DNA of 17,115 nt from Polaromonas sp. (GCA_023259235.1 JAHFQQ010000034.1:1-17115), one strand, 5' to 3'; numbered from the stretch's first letter, positions 6,649 to 14,361 are shown. A program made the numbers and translations. The notes: generated by a model from the letters alone, not told the origin.

Positions 6649-7308
6649 ATGCGAAAACATCTTTCAGAAACCAACGGTCCGCAGCGCCTGCTTTATGGCC
6701 TGCTGGCGGGCCTGGCTGCGGCGGCGCTGCCGATTCCGCTGGTGTGGCAATACCGCGGGCTTTTGGGATGGTGCGTGGGCATTGCGGTGTACCTGCTGCT
6801 GGCCTGGTGGCTGTGCGCCCGCTTTGACGCAAAACGCACGCGGGCGCGGGCGCAGGCGCAGGACGAACCGAGCGGGGTGCTGTTTTTGCTGATGCTGCTG
6901 GCCGCGCTGGCGTGCGTGGCGGCAATTGTCATCCTGATGCAGCAGTCGCGGGGTCTCTCGGGCAGCGAGCGCGCGCTTCATATTGCGCTGTCGATGGCGG
7001 CGCTGGCCGCATCGTGGCTTTTCATCCAGACTGTCTTTGCGTTTCGCTATGCCCACCGCTATTACCAGGAGGAAAGGCTCAAGGAACCGGATGGCCCGGG
7101 CCTGCAGTTTCCCGGCGGCCTGGATCCGGATTATTTCGACTTTTTGTATTACGCCCATGTGGTTGGCATGACCTCCCAGGTGTCTGATGTTCAGGTCACC
7201 TCGCGCGAAATGCGCCGGCTCACGCTGGTGCACGGCGTGTTGTCGTTCGGCTTCAACATGTTGATTCTGGCGCTCAGCATCAATGTGGTGGCGGGGCTAT
7301 TGCAGTAG
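6649..7308 (+). CDS. DUF1345 family membrane protein
   Basis: This encodes about 219 residues with four or five membrane segments: about 12-30, 36-52, 82-100, 112-135 and 195-218 counting from the ATG at 6649. The DUF1345 pattern is clear in the second half: WLFIQTVFAFRYAHRYY, then GLQFPGGLDPDYFDFLYYA, then VVGMTSQVSDVQVTSREMRR and a final hydrophobic helix. The function of this family is unknown to me. The start is uncertain: a GTG at 6604 in the same frame would add 15 residues and lie eight bases after the kinase stop. Neither start has a strong ribosome binding site, and the ATG gives the usual short N-terminus. It follows the sensor kinase in the same direction and may be co-transcribed. 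Its 3' end converges on the EamA-type gene. Confidence 0.85.
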   Translation: MRKHLSETNGPQRLLYGLLAGLAAAALPIPLVWQYRGLLGWCVGIAVYLLLAWWLCARFDAKRTRARAQAQDEPSGVLFLLMLLAALACVAAIVILMQQSRGLSGSERALHIALSMAALAASWLFIQTVFAFRYAHRYYQEERLKEPDGPGLQFPGGLDPDYFDFLYYAHVVGMTSQVSDVQVTSREMRRLTLVHGVLSFGFNMLILALSINVVAGLLQ

Positions 7309-7340
7309 CGCCATGCGCCGCCAGGCTGCCGTGCCGTGGC

Positions 7341-8297
7341 TTATGGACGGAGTGTCTGGCCACGCCCCAGCCTCAAGAGCCCGGTCGACAACGCCGTGCC
7401 ACAGACAATCACGCCCGCGCATCCGAGCATCCACAGGGTAACGCTTTCACCCAGGAACAGCACGCCATACAGTACGGCAAACACCGGCACCACAAACGTC
7501 ACCGACAGCGCACGGGCCGGGCCGGCGTTTTCAATCAGGCGGAAAAACAGGATGTAGGCCAGTCCGGTGCAGACCACGCCAACCGCCAGCAAGGCCAGCC
7601 ACGCATTACTGCCCGGCATGCGCGCGGGCCACAGCCACACAGCCGGCAGGGCCAGACCCAGGGTGGCTCCGATCTGGCTGCCCGCGGCGGTTACCAGCGG
7701 CGGCAGGCCTGCCAGATGGCGTTTGGTGTAACTGGCCGAAATGCCGTAGCACACCACGGCGAGCAAACAGGCCAGCACCGCCCAGCCGGGCGCCGCGGCG
7801 GCCGCCTCGGGTTTAAAGCTGGTCCCTGGTCCGGGGGCGCGCCACGCAAGCAATGCCACGCCCGCAAAGCCGATGACCAGCCCCAGCACGCGCGAGGCAT
7901 TGAGCTTGTCCTTGAGCCAGAACCACGCCACCAGCGCGCCAAACATCGGCACGGTGGCGTTCAAAATCGCTGACAGCCCGGTGCTGATGGACAACAGCGC
8001 AAACGAAAACAGGGCAAACGGAATGCCCGAGTTGAGCAGGCCGACGAAGAAGGTCTTGCGCCAGTGCTTGCCGAGTTGCGGCAACAAGCCGCGCAGCCAC
8101 ACAAGAGGCAGTAAAAACGCAGCGGCAATTGCCACCCGCACGGCAGCCGTCGGCAGCGGGCCAAACTCAAGCACGCCGATGCGCATGAAGAGAAATGAAG
8201 CGCCCCAGATCGCGGCCAGCAACACAAAATCGTTGCTCCAGGGCTTGGGGCTGGCCAGGGCGGCGGGTGCGCCAGTGGCCGAAGGCCGGAGGCTCAA
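7341..8297 (-). CDS. EamA/DMT-family transporter
   Basis: This is a 318-residue inner-membrane protein made of two EamA repeats of about five spans each. The first begins NDFVLLAAIWGASFLFMRI (about 22-40) and the second begins near PGWAVLACLLAVVCYGISASYTKRH. It contains a typical RVAIAAAFLLPLVW second helix and an FWLKDKLNASRVLGLVIGFAGVALL segment. Drug/metabolite transporters of this family export amino acids, metabolites or toxic compounds; the substrate is not predictable. The start codon is TTG at 8297, which overlaps the TGA of the methyltransferase gene (shared TTGA). GGAG lies about ten bases upstream inside that gene, so translation is probably coupled. No alternative ATG occurs before the first membrane span. 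Confidence 0.9.
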   Translation of the reverse strand: MSLRPSATGAPAALASPKPWSNDFVLLAAIWGASFLFMRIGVLEFGPLPTAAVRVAIAAAFLLPLVWLRGLLPQLGKHWRKTFFVGLLNSGIPFALFSFALLSISTGLSAILNATVPMFGALVAWFWLKDKLNASRVLGLVIGFAGVALLAWRAPGPGTSFKPEAAAAAPGWAVLACLLAVVCYGISASYTKRHLAGLPPLVTAAGSQIGATLGLALPAVWLWPARMPGSNAWLALLAVGVVCTGLAYILFFRLIENAGPARALSVTFVVPVFAVLYGVLFLGESVTLWMLGCAGVIVCGTALSTGLLRLGRGQTLRP

Positions 8298-8818
8298 GGC
8301 AGTTTCTCCAGGGGTATGCCTTCGAGCCTGAGCAAGGCAACCTTGCGATGCAGGCCACCGCCATAACCCGTGAGCGAGCCGTCACTGCCCATCACGCGGT
8401 GACACGGCACGATGATGCTGACCGGGTTGCGCCCGACCGCGGCCCCCACGGCCCGCATTGCCAGCGGCTTGCCAATGCGTCTGCTCACTTCACCATAACT
8501 CGCGGTGCCGCCCGGCGGGATGGCCAGCAGCGCCTGCCAGACCGATTGCTGAAACGCCGTGCCGCCGTCCAGGTCCAGCGGAACGTCAAAGTGCTTGCGC
8601 CTGCCGGCGAAATACTCGGCCAGTTGCCGGCTGGCTTGCTTGAGCACCGGGTGATCGGGATCGGCAGGCCACTGGGCCAGCCCCGCGACTTCTTCTGGCA
8701 GATAACGCTGGCCGTCAATAAACCACAGGCCAGCCAATCCTTTGCTGGTGGCGGCGAGGGCGATGGCCCCCAACGGGCTCGGGCAGGTTGTCTGGACGAT
8801 GGATTTGTGAAATTTCAT
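8294..8818 (-). CDS. ogt: Methylated-DNA--protein-cysteine methyltransferase (Ogt type)
   Basis: This 174-residue suicide enzyme transfers O6-alkyl groups from guanine (and O4 from thymine) to its own cysteine. The active site is PCHRV with Cys139. Upstream is FQQSVWQALLAIPPGGTASY, the start of the alkyltransferase domain with its helix-turn-helix (YGEVSRRIGKPLAMRAVGAA, the latter including the arginine finger). Downstream is GSLTGYGGGLHRKVALLRLE. The N-terminal ribonuclease-like domain covers about residues 5-85. Length matches E. coli Ogt, and so does the position of the cysteine as I recall it. It lies about 100 bases downstream of the Ada-AlkA fusion gene and overlaps the transporter gene, so it belongs to an alkylation-repair cluster. 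Confidence 0.95.
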   Translation of the reverse strand: MKFHKSIVQTTCPSPLGAIALAATSKGLAGLWFIDGQRYLPEEVAGLAQWPADPDHPVLKQASRQLAEYFAGRRKHFDVPLDLDGGTAFQQSVWQALLAIPPGGTASYGEVSRRIGKPLAMRAVGAAVGRNPVSIIVPCHRVMGSDGSLTGYGGGLHRKVALLRLEGIPLEKLP

Positions 8819-8886
8819 GATGTGTGCCTTGAGTGTCCCTGATTTGGCCAGGGTTTGCTTTTCATGGATTTATGGAGTTTTTTATG

Positions 8887-8928
8887 GCTCTTGCCCTTAT
8901 GGAACCTTGACTTGCTGCTATCAATTCA
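8887..8928 (+). repeat. Copy of the Comamonadaceae-type palindromic repeat at the ada-alkA 3' end
   Basis: Aligned without gaps to the copy in waaA, 26 of 42 bases match, including GCTCTTGCC (GCTCTAGCC in waaA), TAT-GAAC and GCTA followed by ATTCA. It lies at the junction between ada-alkA and the methyltransferase gene. The stop codon of ada-alkA (8921-8923) and its last two sense codons fall inside the repeat, so the element appears to supply the end of that reading frame. Confidence 0.5.
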
Positions 8929-10453
8929 GCCTATTTACGTCATCGGCAGGAAGTGCGGCGGATGCAGTATCGCGCAAGCCGCTCCAGGCGCGAATCACCG
9001 CATAGCTGCGCCACGGCTTCCACGCCAGCGATGCGGCCTCGGCTTGCCGAGCCGGATTTTTCAGCGCCCGCACTCCCAGCGCCTTGTGTAATGCCACGTC
9101 ACCGGCCGGAAACGCATCGGGCCAGCGCAACGCACGCATGGCGATGTACTGCGCCGTCCAGTCGCCAATGCCGGGCAGTGCTTTCAGGGCGGCGAGGGTA
9201 GCGGTGATGTCGGCGCCGCCGTGCAAGGCCAGGCGCTTGTCGGCCACGGCCCGGGCAATGCCGACGATGGCGGCCTGGCGCTGCCTGACGATGCCGAGTC
9301 GGCCCAGCGCGTCGCCGCTGGCGGCGGCAAGCACTGCAGGCGCGGGGAACAGTCGGGTCAGTTCAGGCCAAGGCGTTTCTATCATCTCACCAAAGCGCTC
9401 GACCATGCGCTGGGCCAGCGTGCGCGCCGCCGCCACCGTGATTTGCTGGCCCAGCACGGCGCGCACGGCCAGTTCGTAACCATCAAGCGCACCGGGAACG
9501 CGCAGCCCGTCGCCCCCCGGGAAGGCAGCGCGCAACACGCTGTTGATGGCGGCCGGATCGGCGTCCAGATCAAACATGGCGCGCACCCGGCGGATCACCA
9601 GCGGCAACACGTCGCGCAGTGGGTCGCTGACACGCAGCACGAGTTGGCAACGCGCCTCATCAAAACTGGCCAGCAACCAGCCACGATGCACCCTGCCGCC
9701 CGACTCGACACAAAATGTCTTTCCAACGCCAGGTTGCCGGGCATCCATAGCTATAAATTCAATAGCGTTGAGTGCCCTTTTACTGAAAAATTCGAGCAGC
9801 GCCGCCACGTCATAGGGCGGGCGATAGCCGAGCCGCACCGTGATGCCGTCAGCGGCCTGGCCTGCGCGGTTAGCCCCCTGACGCCGCAGTTGCGTCGGGT
9901 TGAGCTGATAGTGCGCCGCAAACGCGGCATTGAAACGCCGCACGCTGGCAAAGCCGCTGACCAGCGCAACCTGGGTGATCGGCAGGTTGGTATCAGCCAG
10001 CAGTTGCTTGGCGCTCAGTAGCCGCCGTGTTTGCAGGTATTGCAGCGGCGACACGCCGAACTGCGCCTCGAAGATGCGGCGCAAATGGCGGTCGCTCACG
10101 CCCAGCCGCGCGGCCAGCTTTGCGACCGACGGCGTGCACGGTTCGGGTTCGTCCAGCAGGCGCGCCGCCTGGTGCGCCAGGATGTAAGACGCGTCCTGAA
10201 TCGACCACACCACCGAATGCGGCGCCAGTTCGGGGCGGCAGCGCAGGCAGGGCCGGAAACCGGCCTGCTCGGCCTGCGCCGCAAGGTGAAAGAAGCGGCA
10301 GTTTTCCTTTTTTGGCGTCTTGACGCGGCAGACCGGCCGGCAGTAGATGCCGGTGGACGTGACACCGGTAAAAAAGCGGCCGTCAAAACGCGCGTCGTGC
10401 GCCTTCAGGGCGAGGTAGCAGGCGTTGTCGGCAAGTGGTGCGGTGGCGGTCAT
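8921..10453 (-). CDS. Ada-AlkA fusion: methyl-sensing regulator and 3-methyladenine DNA glycosylase
   Basis: This is a 510-residue protein with three parts. Residues 1-80 form the Ada zinc domain with Cys38, Cys42, Cys69 and Cys72 (GIYCRPVC, FRPCLRCRP); Cys38 is the methylphosphotriester acceptor in Ada. Residues about 85-190 form an AraC-type DNA-binding domain (VAKLAARLGVSDRHLRRIF, then ALVSGFASVRRFNAAF). Residues about 205-500 resemble AlkA: an N-terminal domain, then the helix-hairpin-helix LPGIGDWTAQYIAMRALRW and catalytic Asp452 in GDVALHKALG. The protein should sense alkylated DNA, activate repair genes and excise alkylated bases. The ATG at 10453 fits the Ada start. A repeat-like stretch lies inside it (9738-9766), and its stop codon falls in another repeat copy. 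The methyltransferase and transporter genes follow on the same strand. Confidence 0.94.
   Translation of the reverse strand: MTATAPLADNACYLALKAHDARFDGRFFTGVTSTGIYCRPVCRVKTPKKENCRFFHLAAQAEQAGFRPCLRCRPELAPHSVVWSIQDASYILAHQAARLLDEPEPCTPSVAKLAARLGVSDRHLRRIFEAQFGVSPLQYLQTRRLLSAKQLLADTNLPITQVALVSGFASVRRFNAAFAAHYQLNPTQLRRQGANRAGQAADGITVRLGYRPPYDVAALLEFFSKRALNAIEFIAMDARQPGVGKTFCVESGGRVHRGWLLASFDEARCQLVLRVSDPLRDVLPLVIRRVRAMFDLDADPAAINSVLRAAFPGGDGLRVPGALDGYELAVRAVLGQQITVAAARTLAQRMVERFGEMIETPWPELTRLFPAPAVLAAASGDALGRLGIVRQRQAAIVGIARAVADKRLALHGGADITATLAALKALPGIGDWTAQYIAMRALRWPDAFPAGDVALHKALGVRALKNPARQAEAASLAWKPWRSYAVIRAWSGLRDTASAALPADDVNRLN
9738..9766 (+). repeat. Partial repeat copy inside ada-alkA
   Basis: CGGGC (9738-9742) and AGCTATAAATTCAATAGC (9749-9766) match the waaA copy at the same spacing, 20 of 29 bases without gaps. 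The match is opposite in orientation to the host gene and is read as ordinary AlkA codons (about residues 230-239). The protein aligns to AlkA here without an obvious insertion, so this could be a replacement, a decayed copy or chance. Confidence 0.35.
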
Positions 10454-10548
10454 GGCGGAAATGATACGCCGGACAAAAACCAGAACTGGCCGTTTTCGGA
10501 CATGTCGCCCAGACCGTCGACCGGCGCCGGCCAGAGAAGGGCGCCGCC

Positions 10549-10554
10549 TACAAT
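10549..10554 (+). promoter_or_regulatory. Candidate -10 element for the pgm-waaC-waaA operon
   Basis: TACAAT matches the sigma-70 -10 consensus at five of six positions and lies 34 bases before the ATG at 10589, in the 135-base divergent region shared with ada-alkA. No convincing -35 box is present at the right distance. A perfect palindrome, CCGGCGCCGG, at 10521-10530 sits where a -35 would be. Confidence 0.35.
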
Positions 10555-10588
10555 TGACCGAACCCGACCTACAGAAAGACCCGCGTCA

Positions 10589-11974
10589 ATGCAAGTCAAC
10601 GCATCCATTTTCAAGGCCTATGACATCCGCGGCGTGGTGCCATCCACCATCAACGAAGAAGTCGCGGAGGCCCTTGGAAAAGCTTTTGGCGCGATGGCGC
10701 TGGCCGAGGGCGAAAAAATCGTGGCGGTCGGGCGCGATGGCCGGCTCAGCGGGCCGTTGCTTGGCGCTGCCCTGATGCGCGGCCTGGCTGCCGTTGGTGT
10801 TGAAGTGGTGGAGCTGGGCATGGTCACCACGCCCATGCTTTACTTTGCGGCCAGCACGCAGGCTGCTTCCGGCATTCAGGTCACCGGCAGCCACAACCCG
10901 AAAGACTACAACGGATTCAAGATGGTGCTGGCCGGGCGCGCCATTTACGGCGACGAAATCCAGGCGCTGCGCCGGATGATGGAGGCAGAAAGCTGGGTGC
11001 TGACCGCGCGGCCCGGCGTGATTCGCCAGGTGGATGTGGCGTCGGCCTACCGCGAGCGCATTGTCTCGGGCATCAAGCTGTCGCGCCCGATGAAAATCGT
11101 CATCGATTCTGGCAACGGCATTGCCGGCGCCTCGGCCCCCGCCATTTTCCGCGCGCTGGGCTGCGAAGTCACCGAACTGTTCAGCGAAGTGGACGGCAAC
11201 TTTCCGAACCACCATCCCGACCCGAGCAAACCCGAAAATCTGCAGGATTTGGTCAATGCGCTGAAACATGGCGATGCCGAGCTGGGCCTGGCCTTTGACG
11301 GTGACGGCGACCGGCTTGGCATTGTCACCAAAGACGGCCAGAACATCTATCCCGACCGCCAGATGATGCTGTTTGCCGGCGACGTGCTTTCGCGCGCTCC
11401 CGGCGGCACCATCGTGTTTGACGTCAAATGCTCGCAGCGCCTGGCGCCCGCGATTGAAGCGGCTGGTGGTGTTCCGATGATGTACAAGACCGGCCACTCG
11501 CTGATCAAGGCCAGAATGAAGGAAGTCGACTCGCCGCTGGGGGGCGAGATGAGTGGGCATATCTTTTTCAAGGAACGCTGGTACGGCTTTGACGACGGCA
11601 CTTACGCTGGCGCGCGCCTGCTGGAGATTGTGAGCCGGGTGGCCGACGCGGGCGCCCTGCTGAACGGCCTGCCGAGCAGTTTCAGCACGCCGGAGCTGAA
11701 CGTTGCCTGCGCCGAGGGCGAACCGCACCGCGTGGTGGAAGCCTTGACCAAGGTGGCGCATTTTGCCTTGCCCGCCAAAGTGTCAACCATCGACGGCGTG
11801 CGCGTCGATTGGCCCGATGGTTTCGGCCTGATTCGCGCCTCCAACACCACGCCGGTGCTGGTGCTGCGCTTTGAAGGCCAGACGCCGCAGGCGCTGCGGC
11901 GCATCGAGGCCGACTTGCTGGCTTTGTTGCGCAGCATCAAGCCGGATGCGAGTCTTGCGGCCGCGGCGCATTGA
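10589..11974 (+). CDS. Phosphomannomutase/phosphoglucomutase
   Basis: This 461-residue cytoplasmic enzyme interconverts hexose 6- and 1-phosphates, which provides sugar-1-phosphates for lipopolysaccharide and exopolysaccharide precursors. The four conserved loops of the alpha-D-phosphohexomutase family are present: phosphoserine loop VTGSHNPKDYNG with Ser101, metal loop DGDGDR (237-242), sugar loop GEMSGH (319-324) and phosphate loop RASNTTP (417-423). Length matches AlgC of Pseudomonas closely. I chose the ATG at 10589 because it gives the family start (MQVNASIFKAYDIRG); the same frame is open far upstream, but that part is antisense to ada-alkA. It is the first gene of the cluster, 19 bases before the heptosyltransferase start, which supports a role in core lipopolysaccharide synthesis. 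algC/manB-like naming is possible but not certain. Confidence 0.95.
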   Translation: MQVNASIFKAYDIRGVVPSTINEEVAEALGKAFGAMALAEGEKIVAVGRDGRLSGPLLGAALMRGLAAVGVEVVELGMVTTPMLYFAASTQAASGIQVTGSHNPKDYNGFKMVLAGRAIYGDEIQALRRMMEAESWVLTARPGVIRQVDVASAYRERIVSGIKLSRPMKIVIDSGNGIAGASAPAIFRALGCEVTELFSEVDGNFPNHHPDPSKPENLQDLVNALKHGDAELGLAFDGDGDRLGIVTKDGQNIYPDRQMMLFAGDVLSRAPGGTIVFDVKCSQRLAPAIEAAGGVPMMYKTGHSLIKARMKEVDSPLGGEMSGHIFFKERWYGFDDGTYAGARLLEIVSRVADAGALLNGLPSSFSTPELNVACAEGEPHRVVEALTKVAHFALPAKVSTIDGVRVDWPDGFGLIRASNTTPVLVLRFEGQTPQALRRIEADLLALLRSIKPDASLAAAAH

Positions 11975-11993
11975 GTTCTTTGAGCCTTACCCG

Positions 11994-13016
11994 GTGAAAA
12001 TCCTTTTGGTCAAGCTGTCGTCGCTGGGTGACGTGGTGCATGCCTTGCCGGTGGTGCAGGACATCCGCGCCGTCGTGCCTGGCGCGCAGATTGACTGGGT
12101 GGTGGAAAAATCGTTTGCGCCGCTGCTGGCCGAACACGCCGGCATCCACCGCATCATTGCCTGTGAAATCAGGCGCTGGCGACACTCGTTCTGGACCACA
12201 GCGACGTGGCGCGAATGGCGCGCCTTTCGGGTTCAGTTGCAGCACGACGCCTACGATGCCGTCATCGATTTGCAGGGCTTGGCCAAATCCGCGCTGGTGG
12301 CGCGGCTGGCGCGGCTGGCGCCTGGCGGCAAGCGCTGCGCGCTGGCCAACCAGACCGAGGGTTCGGGCTACGAGGCGCCGACGCGCTGGGTGGCTGACGT
12401 TGCCATTCGCATCGCGCCGCATACGGCTGCCGTGCAGCGCTCGCGCGAACTGGCGGCGCGGGCCCTCGGCTACACCCTGCAGGCTGCGCCGGACTATGGA
12501 TTAAAAACTGACTCGTCCCATATGGATAGGGCGCAGACAGCTCCTGAAAATATAGCAAATCAAGTCGCCTTGGTGCATGGCACATCGCGCGCCGACAAGG
12601 AGTGGCCGCCCGGCCACTGGCTGGAACTTGGCCAGCGCCTGAATGCGGCGGGCTTCCAGGTGGTGCTGCCGCATGGCAATGCCCGGGAACTGGCAACGAG
12701 TCAGGCAATTGCACAGGCGCTCAATGCGAGCCAGCCCGGCAACGCCGTGGTCTGGCCGCTGCTGCCGCTCGATGCCTTGATGCAGGCGCTGGCGCAATGT
12801 GCGGGCGTGATCGGCGTTGACAGCGGCGTGAGCCACATCGCCGTGGCGCTGGATCTGCCGCATGTGCAGCTCTACAATTTCGACACGGCCTGGCGCACTG
12901 GGCCGGACACCGGCGGACGGCAGGTCAGCGTGTTCGCGCAACCCGCTCCGACCGTGCAGGCCGTCTGGCAAGCCTGGCTGGCCTGCCTGGCGCTGCACCG
13001 CCAGGCCGCCGCATGA
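11994..13016 (+). CDS. waaC: Lipopolysaccharide heptosyltransferase I
   Basis: This 340-residue GT9 glycosyltransferase adds the first heptose to Kdo of the lipopolysaccharide inner core at the cytoplasmic face of the inner membrane. The N-terminus KILLVKLSSLGDVVHALP holds the catalytic Asp13 region. AVIDLQGLAKSA (89-100) and the C-terminal ADP-heptose site VIGVDSGVSHIAVALDLP follow the WaaC pattern. The start is GTG at 11994, which gives the family N-terminus; an upstream in-frame ATG at 11871 would lie inside the mutase gene. Residues 171-189 are encoded by a 57-bp repeat element placed in the linker between the two domains, and that linker is a few residues longer than in E. coli WaaC. The gene overlaps waaA by four bases (ATGA), so the two are coupled. 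Confidence 0.94.
   Translation: MKILLVKLSSLGDVVHALPVVQDIRAVVPGAQIDWVVEKSFAPLLAEHAGIHRIIACEIRRWRHSFWTTATWREWRAFRVQLQHDAYDAVIDLQGLAKSALVARLARLAPGGKRCALANQTEGSGYEAPTRWVADVAIRIAPHTAAVQRSRELAARALGYTLQAAPDYGLKTDSSHMDRAQTAPENIANQVALVHGTSRADKEWPPGHWLELGQRLNAAGFQVVLPHGNARELATSQAIAQALNASQPGNAVVWPLLPLDALMQALAQCAGVIGVDSGVSHIAVALDLPHVQLYNFDTAWRTGPDTGGRQVSVFAQPAPTVQAVWQAWLACLALHRQAAA
12504..12560 (+). repeat. In-frame 57-bp repeat element in waaC
   Basis: These 57 bases (19 codons) match 13769-13825 in waaA at 38 of 57 positions without gaps, in the same orientation and reading frame. Shared blocks include GGGCGCA, CAGCT, CTGA and ATAGCAAAT. The encoded segment ends RAQTAPENIAN here and RAQPATDSIAN in waaA. 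It lies in the variable linker of the heptosyltransferase. Its local AT-rich ends (AAAA, ATAGCAAAT) contrast with the GC-rich gene around it. Confidence 0.7.
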
Positions 13017-14338
13017 ACACCCTGACGCTGCGGATTTATTCACTGCTGATGCTGCTGGCGCAGCCGCTGCTGCGCCGCAAGCTGGCGCGCCGGGGTCGGC
13101 AGGAGCCGGGCTATCTGGTGGCGGTGCAGGAGCGTTTTGGCCACTACACACAGCCAGCGCAGGAGGCCCGGGAACTGATCTGGGTGCATGCGGTGTCGCT
13201 GGGCGAAACGCGCACGGCGGCGCTGCTGCTCGACGCCTTGCGCGCCGGCCATCCAGGCTTGCGGATTTTGCTCACCCATGGCACGGCCACCGGGCGCGCG
13301 GAAGGCGCCAGGCTGTTGCGGCCCGGTGATATACAGATCTGGCAAGCGTGGGACAGCCCGGCCGCCGTTGCCCGGTTCTTCGACCACTTCAAGCCGCGGC
13401 TGGGCCTGCTGATGGAAACCGAAATCTGGCCCAATGCGGTGGCCGCCGCCAAGGCGCGCGACATGCCGCTGCTGCTCGTCAATGGCCGTTTGTCGGGGAA
13501 GTCCCTGCGCAACTCGCTGCGCATCGCGCCGCTGTCGCTGCTGGCCTATGGCGCGCTGTCAGCGGTGCTGGCGCAGACTGCGGCCGATGCCCAGCGCTTT
13601 CGCCGCCTGGGTGCCAGGGTTGCCGGTGTGTTTGGCAACCTCAAGTTTGACGCCACGCCCGATGCCGGTCAGCTCGCGCGGGGGAAAGCCTGGCGGCAGA
13701 TGCTGGCACGGCCGGTACTGCTGTTCGCCAGCTCGCGGGACGGCGAGGAAGATGATTTTCTTAAGGAAATAAGTGCTCTAGCCAATATAGAACGGGCGCA
13801 ACCAGCTACTGATTCAATAGCAAATACCAATCCCGGGAGCTTCAAGGCGCTGATCGTGCCGCGGCATCCGCAGCGCTTTGATGCCGTGCAGGCGTTGGCT
13901 GAACAGCACGGCTTGCGGGTCTCGCGCCGTTCAGCCTGGACGGCTGGCCCGGCTCAGAGCAGCGATGCGATGCAGGCTGATGTCTGGCTGGGCGATTCGC
14001 TTGGCGAAATGGCGCTGTATTACGCGCTCAGCGACGCGGCCTTGCTGGGCGGCAGCTTTGCGCCGCTGGGCGGCCAGAATCTGATCGAGGCCGCCGCCTG
14101 TGGCTGCCCGGTGGTGATGGGGCCGCACACCTTCAATTTTGCCGAGGCCGCCGAACTGGCCGAGGCCGAGGGCGCGGCGCGGCGCGTAGCCGATATTCCC
14201 GAAGCCGTGCAGGCTGCGCTGGCGCTGGTGAGTAACGCGGGTGCCTTGGCGGAAGCAGCGGCTTGCGGGTTGGCGTTTGCGGCGCGCAATCGCGGCGCAA
14301 CGGCCAGGACGCTGGAGGCGGTGCGAAGCTATTTGTAG
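13013..14338 (+). CDS. waaA: 3-deoxy-D-manno-octulosonic acid (Kdo) transferase
   Basis: This 441-residue GT30 enzyme links Kdo from CMP-Kdo to lipid A precursor at the inner membrane. An N-terminal membrane-anchoring helix (about 4-22) precedes the basic segment RRKLARRGRQEPGY. The catalytic Glu65 sits in HAVSLGETRTA. METEIWPN, then FASSRDGEE, PRHPQRFD and the donor-binding GGSFAPLGGQNLIEAAACG complete the family pattern. Residues 253-271, between SSRDGEEDDFLKE and PGSFKALIVPRHP, come from a repeat element also found in waaC, and this linker is longer than usual for the family. The start ATG overlaps the waaC stop codon (ATGA). This is the last gene of the mutase-waaC-waaA cluster. Whether it adds one or two Kdo residues cannot be told. 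Confidence 0.95.
   Translation: MNTLTLRIYSLLMLLAQPLLRRKLARRGRQEPGYLVAVQERFGHYTQPAQEARELIWVHAVSLGETRTAALLLDALRAGHPGLRILLTHGTATGRAEGARLLRPGDIQIWQAWDSPAAVARFFDHFKPRLGLLMETEIWPNAVAAAKARDMPLLLVNGRLSGKSLRNSLRIAPLSLLAYGALSAVLAQTAADAQRFRRLGARVAGVFGNLKFDATPDAGQLARGKAWRQMLARPVLLFASSRDGEEDDFLKEISALANIERAQPATDSIANTNPGSFKALIVPRHPQRFDAVQALAEQHGLRVSRRSAWTAGPAQSSDAMQADVWLGDSLGEMALYYALSDAALLGGSFAPLGGQNLIEAAACGCPVVMGPHTFNFAEAAELAEAEGAARRVADIPEAVQAALALVSNAGALAEAAACGLAFAARNRGATARTLEAVRSYL
13769..13825 (+). repeat. In-frame 57-bp repeat element in waaA
   Basis: Homologous to the copy in waaC (38 of 57 identical, no gaps), again exactly 19 codons in the same frame. It encodes a segment with RAQPATDSIAN, placed between two conserved blocks of the Kdo transferase. 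GCTCTAGCC near its left end and AGCTA with ATAGC at its right end are the arms I associate with a dispersed Comamonadaceae repeat. Confidence 0.7.
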
Positions 14339-14361
14339 GGTGTCTGGCTGGCGCAATTTTC

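Noticed and set aside
10031..10588. Upstream extension of the phosphomannomutase frame
   Set aside because: The extension is antisense to ada-alkA and gives a 186-residue tail unlike the family; the ATG at 10589 gives the normal N-terminus.
10586..11761. 391-codon minus-strand frame opposite the phosphomannomutase gene
   Set aside because: Antisense to a gene with all four catalytic loops; no motif or ribosome binding site of its own.
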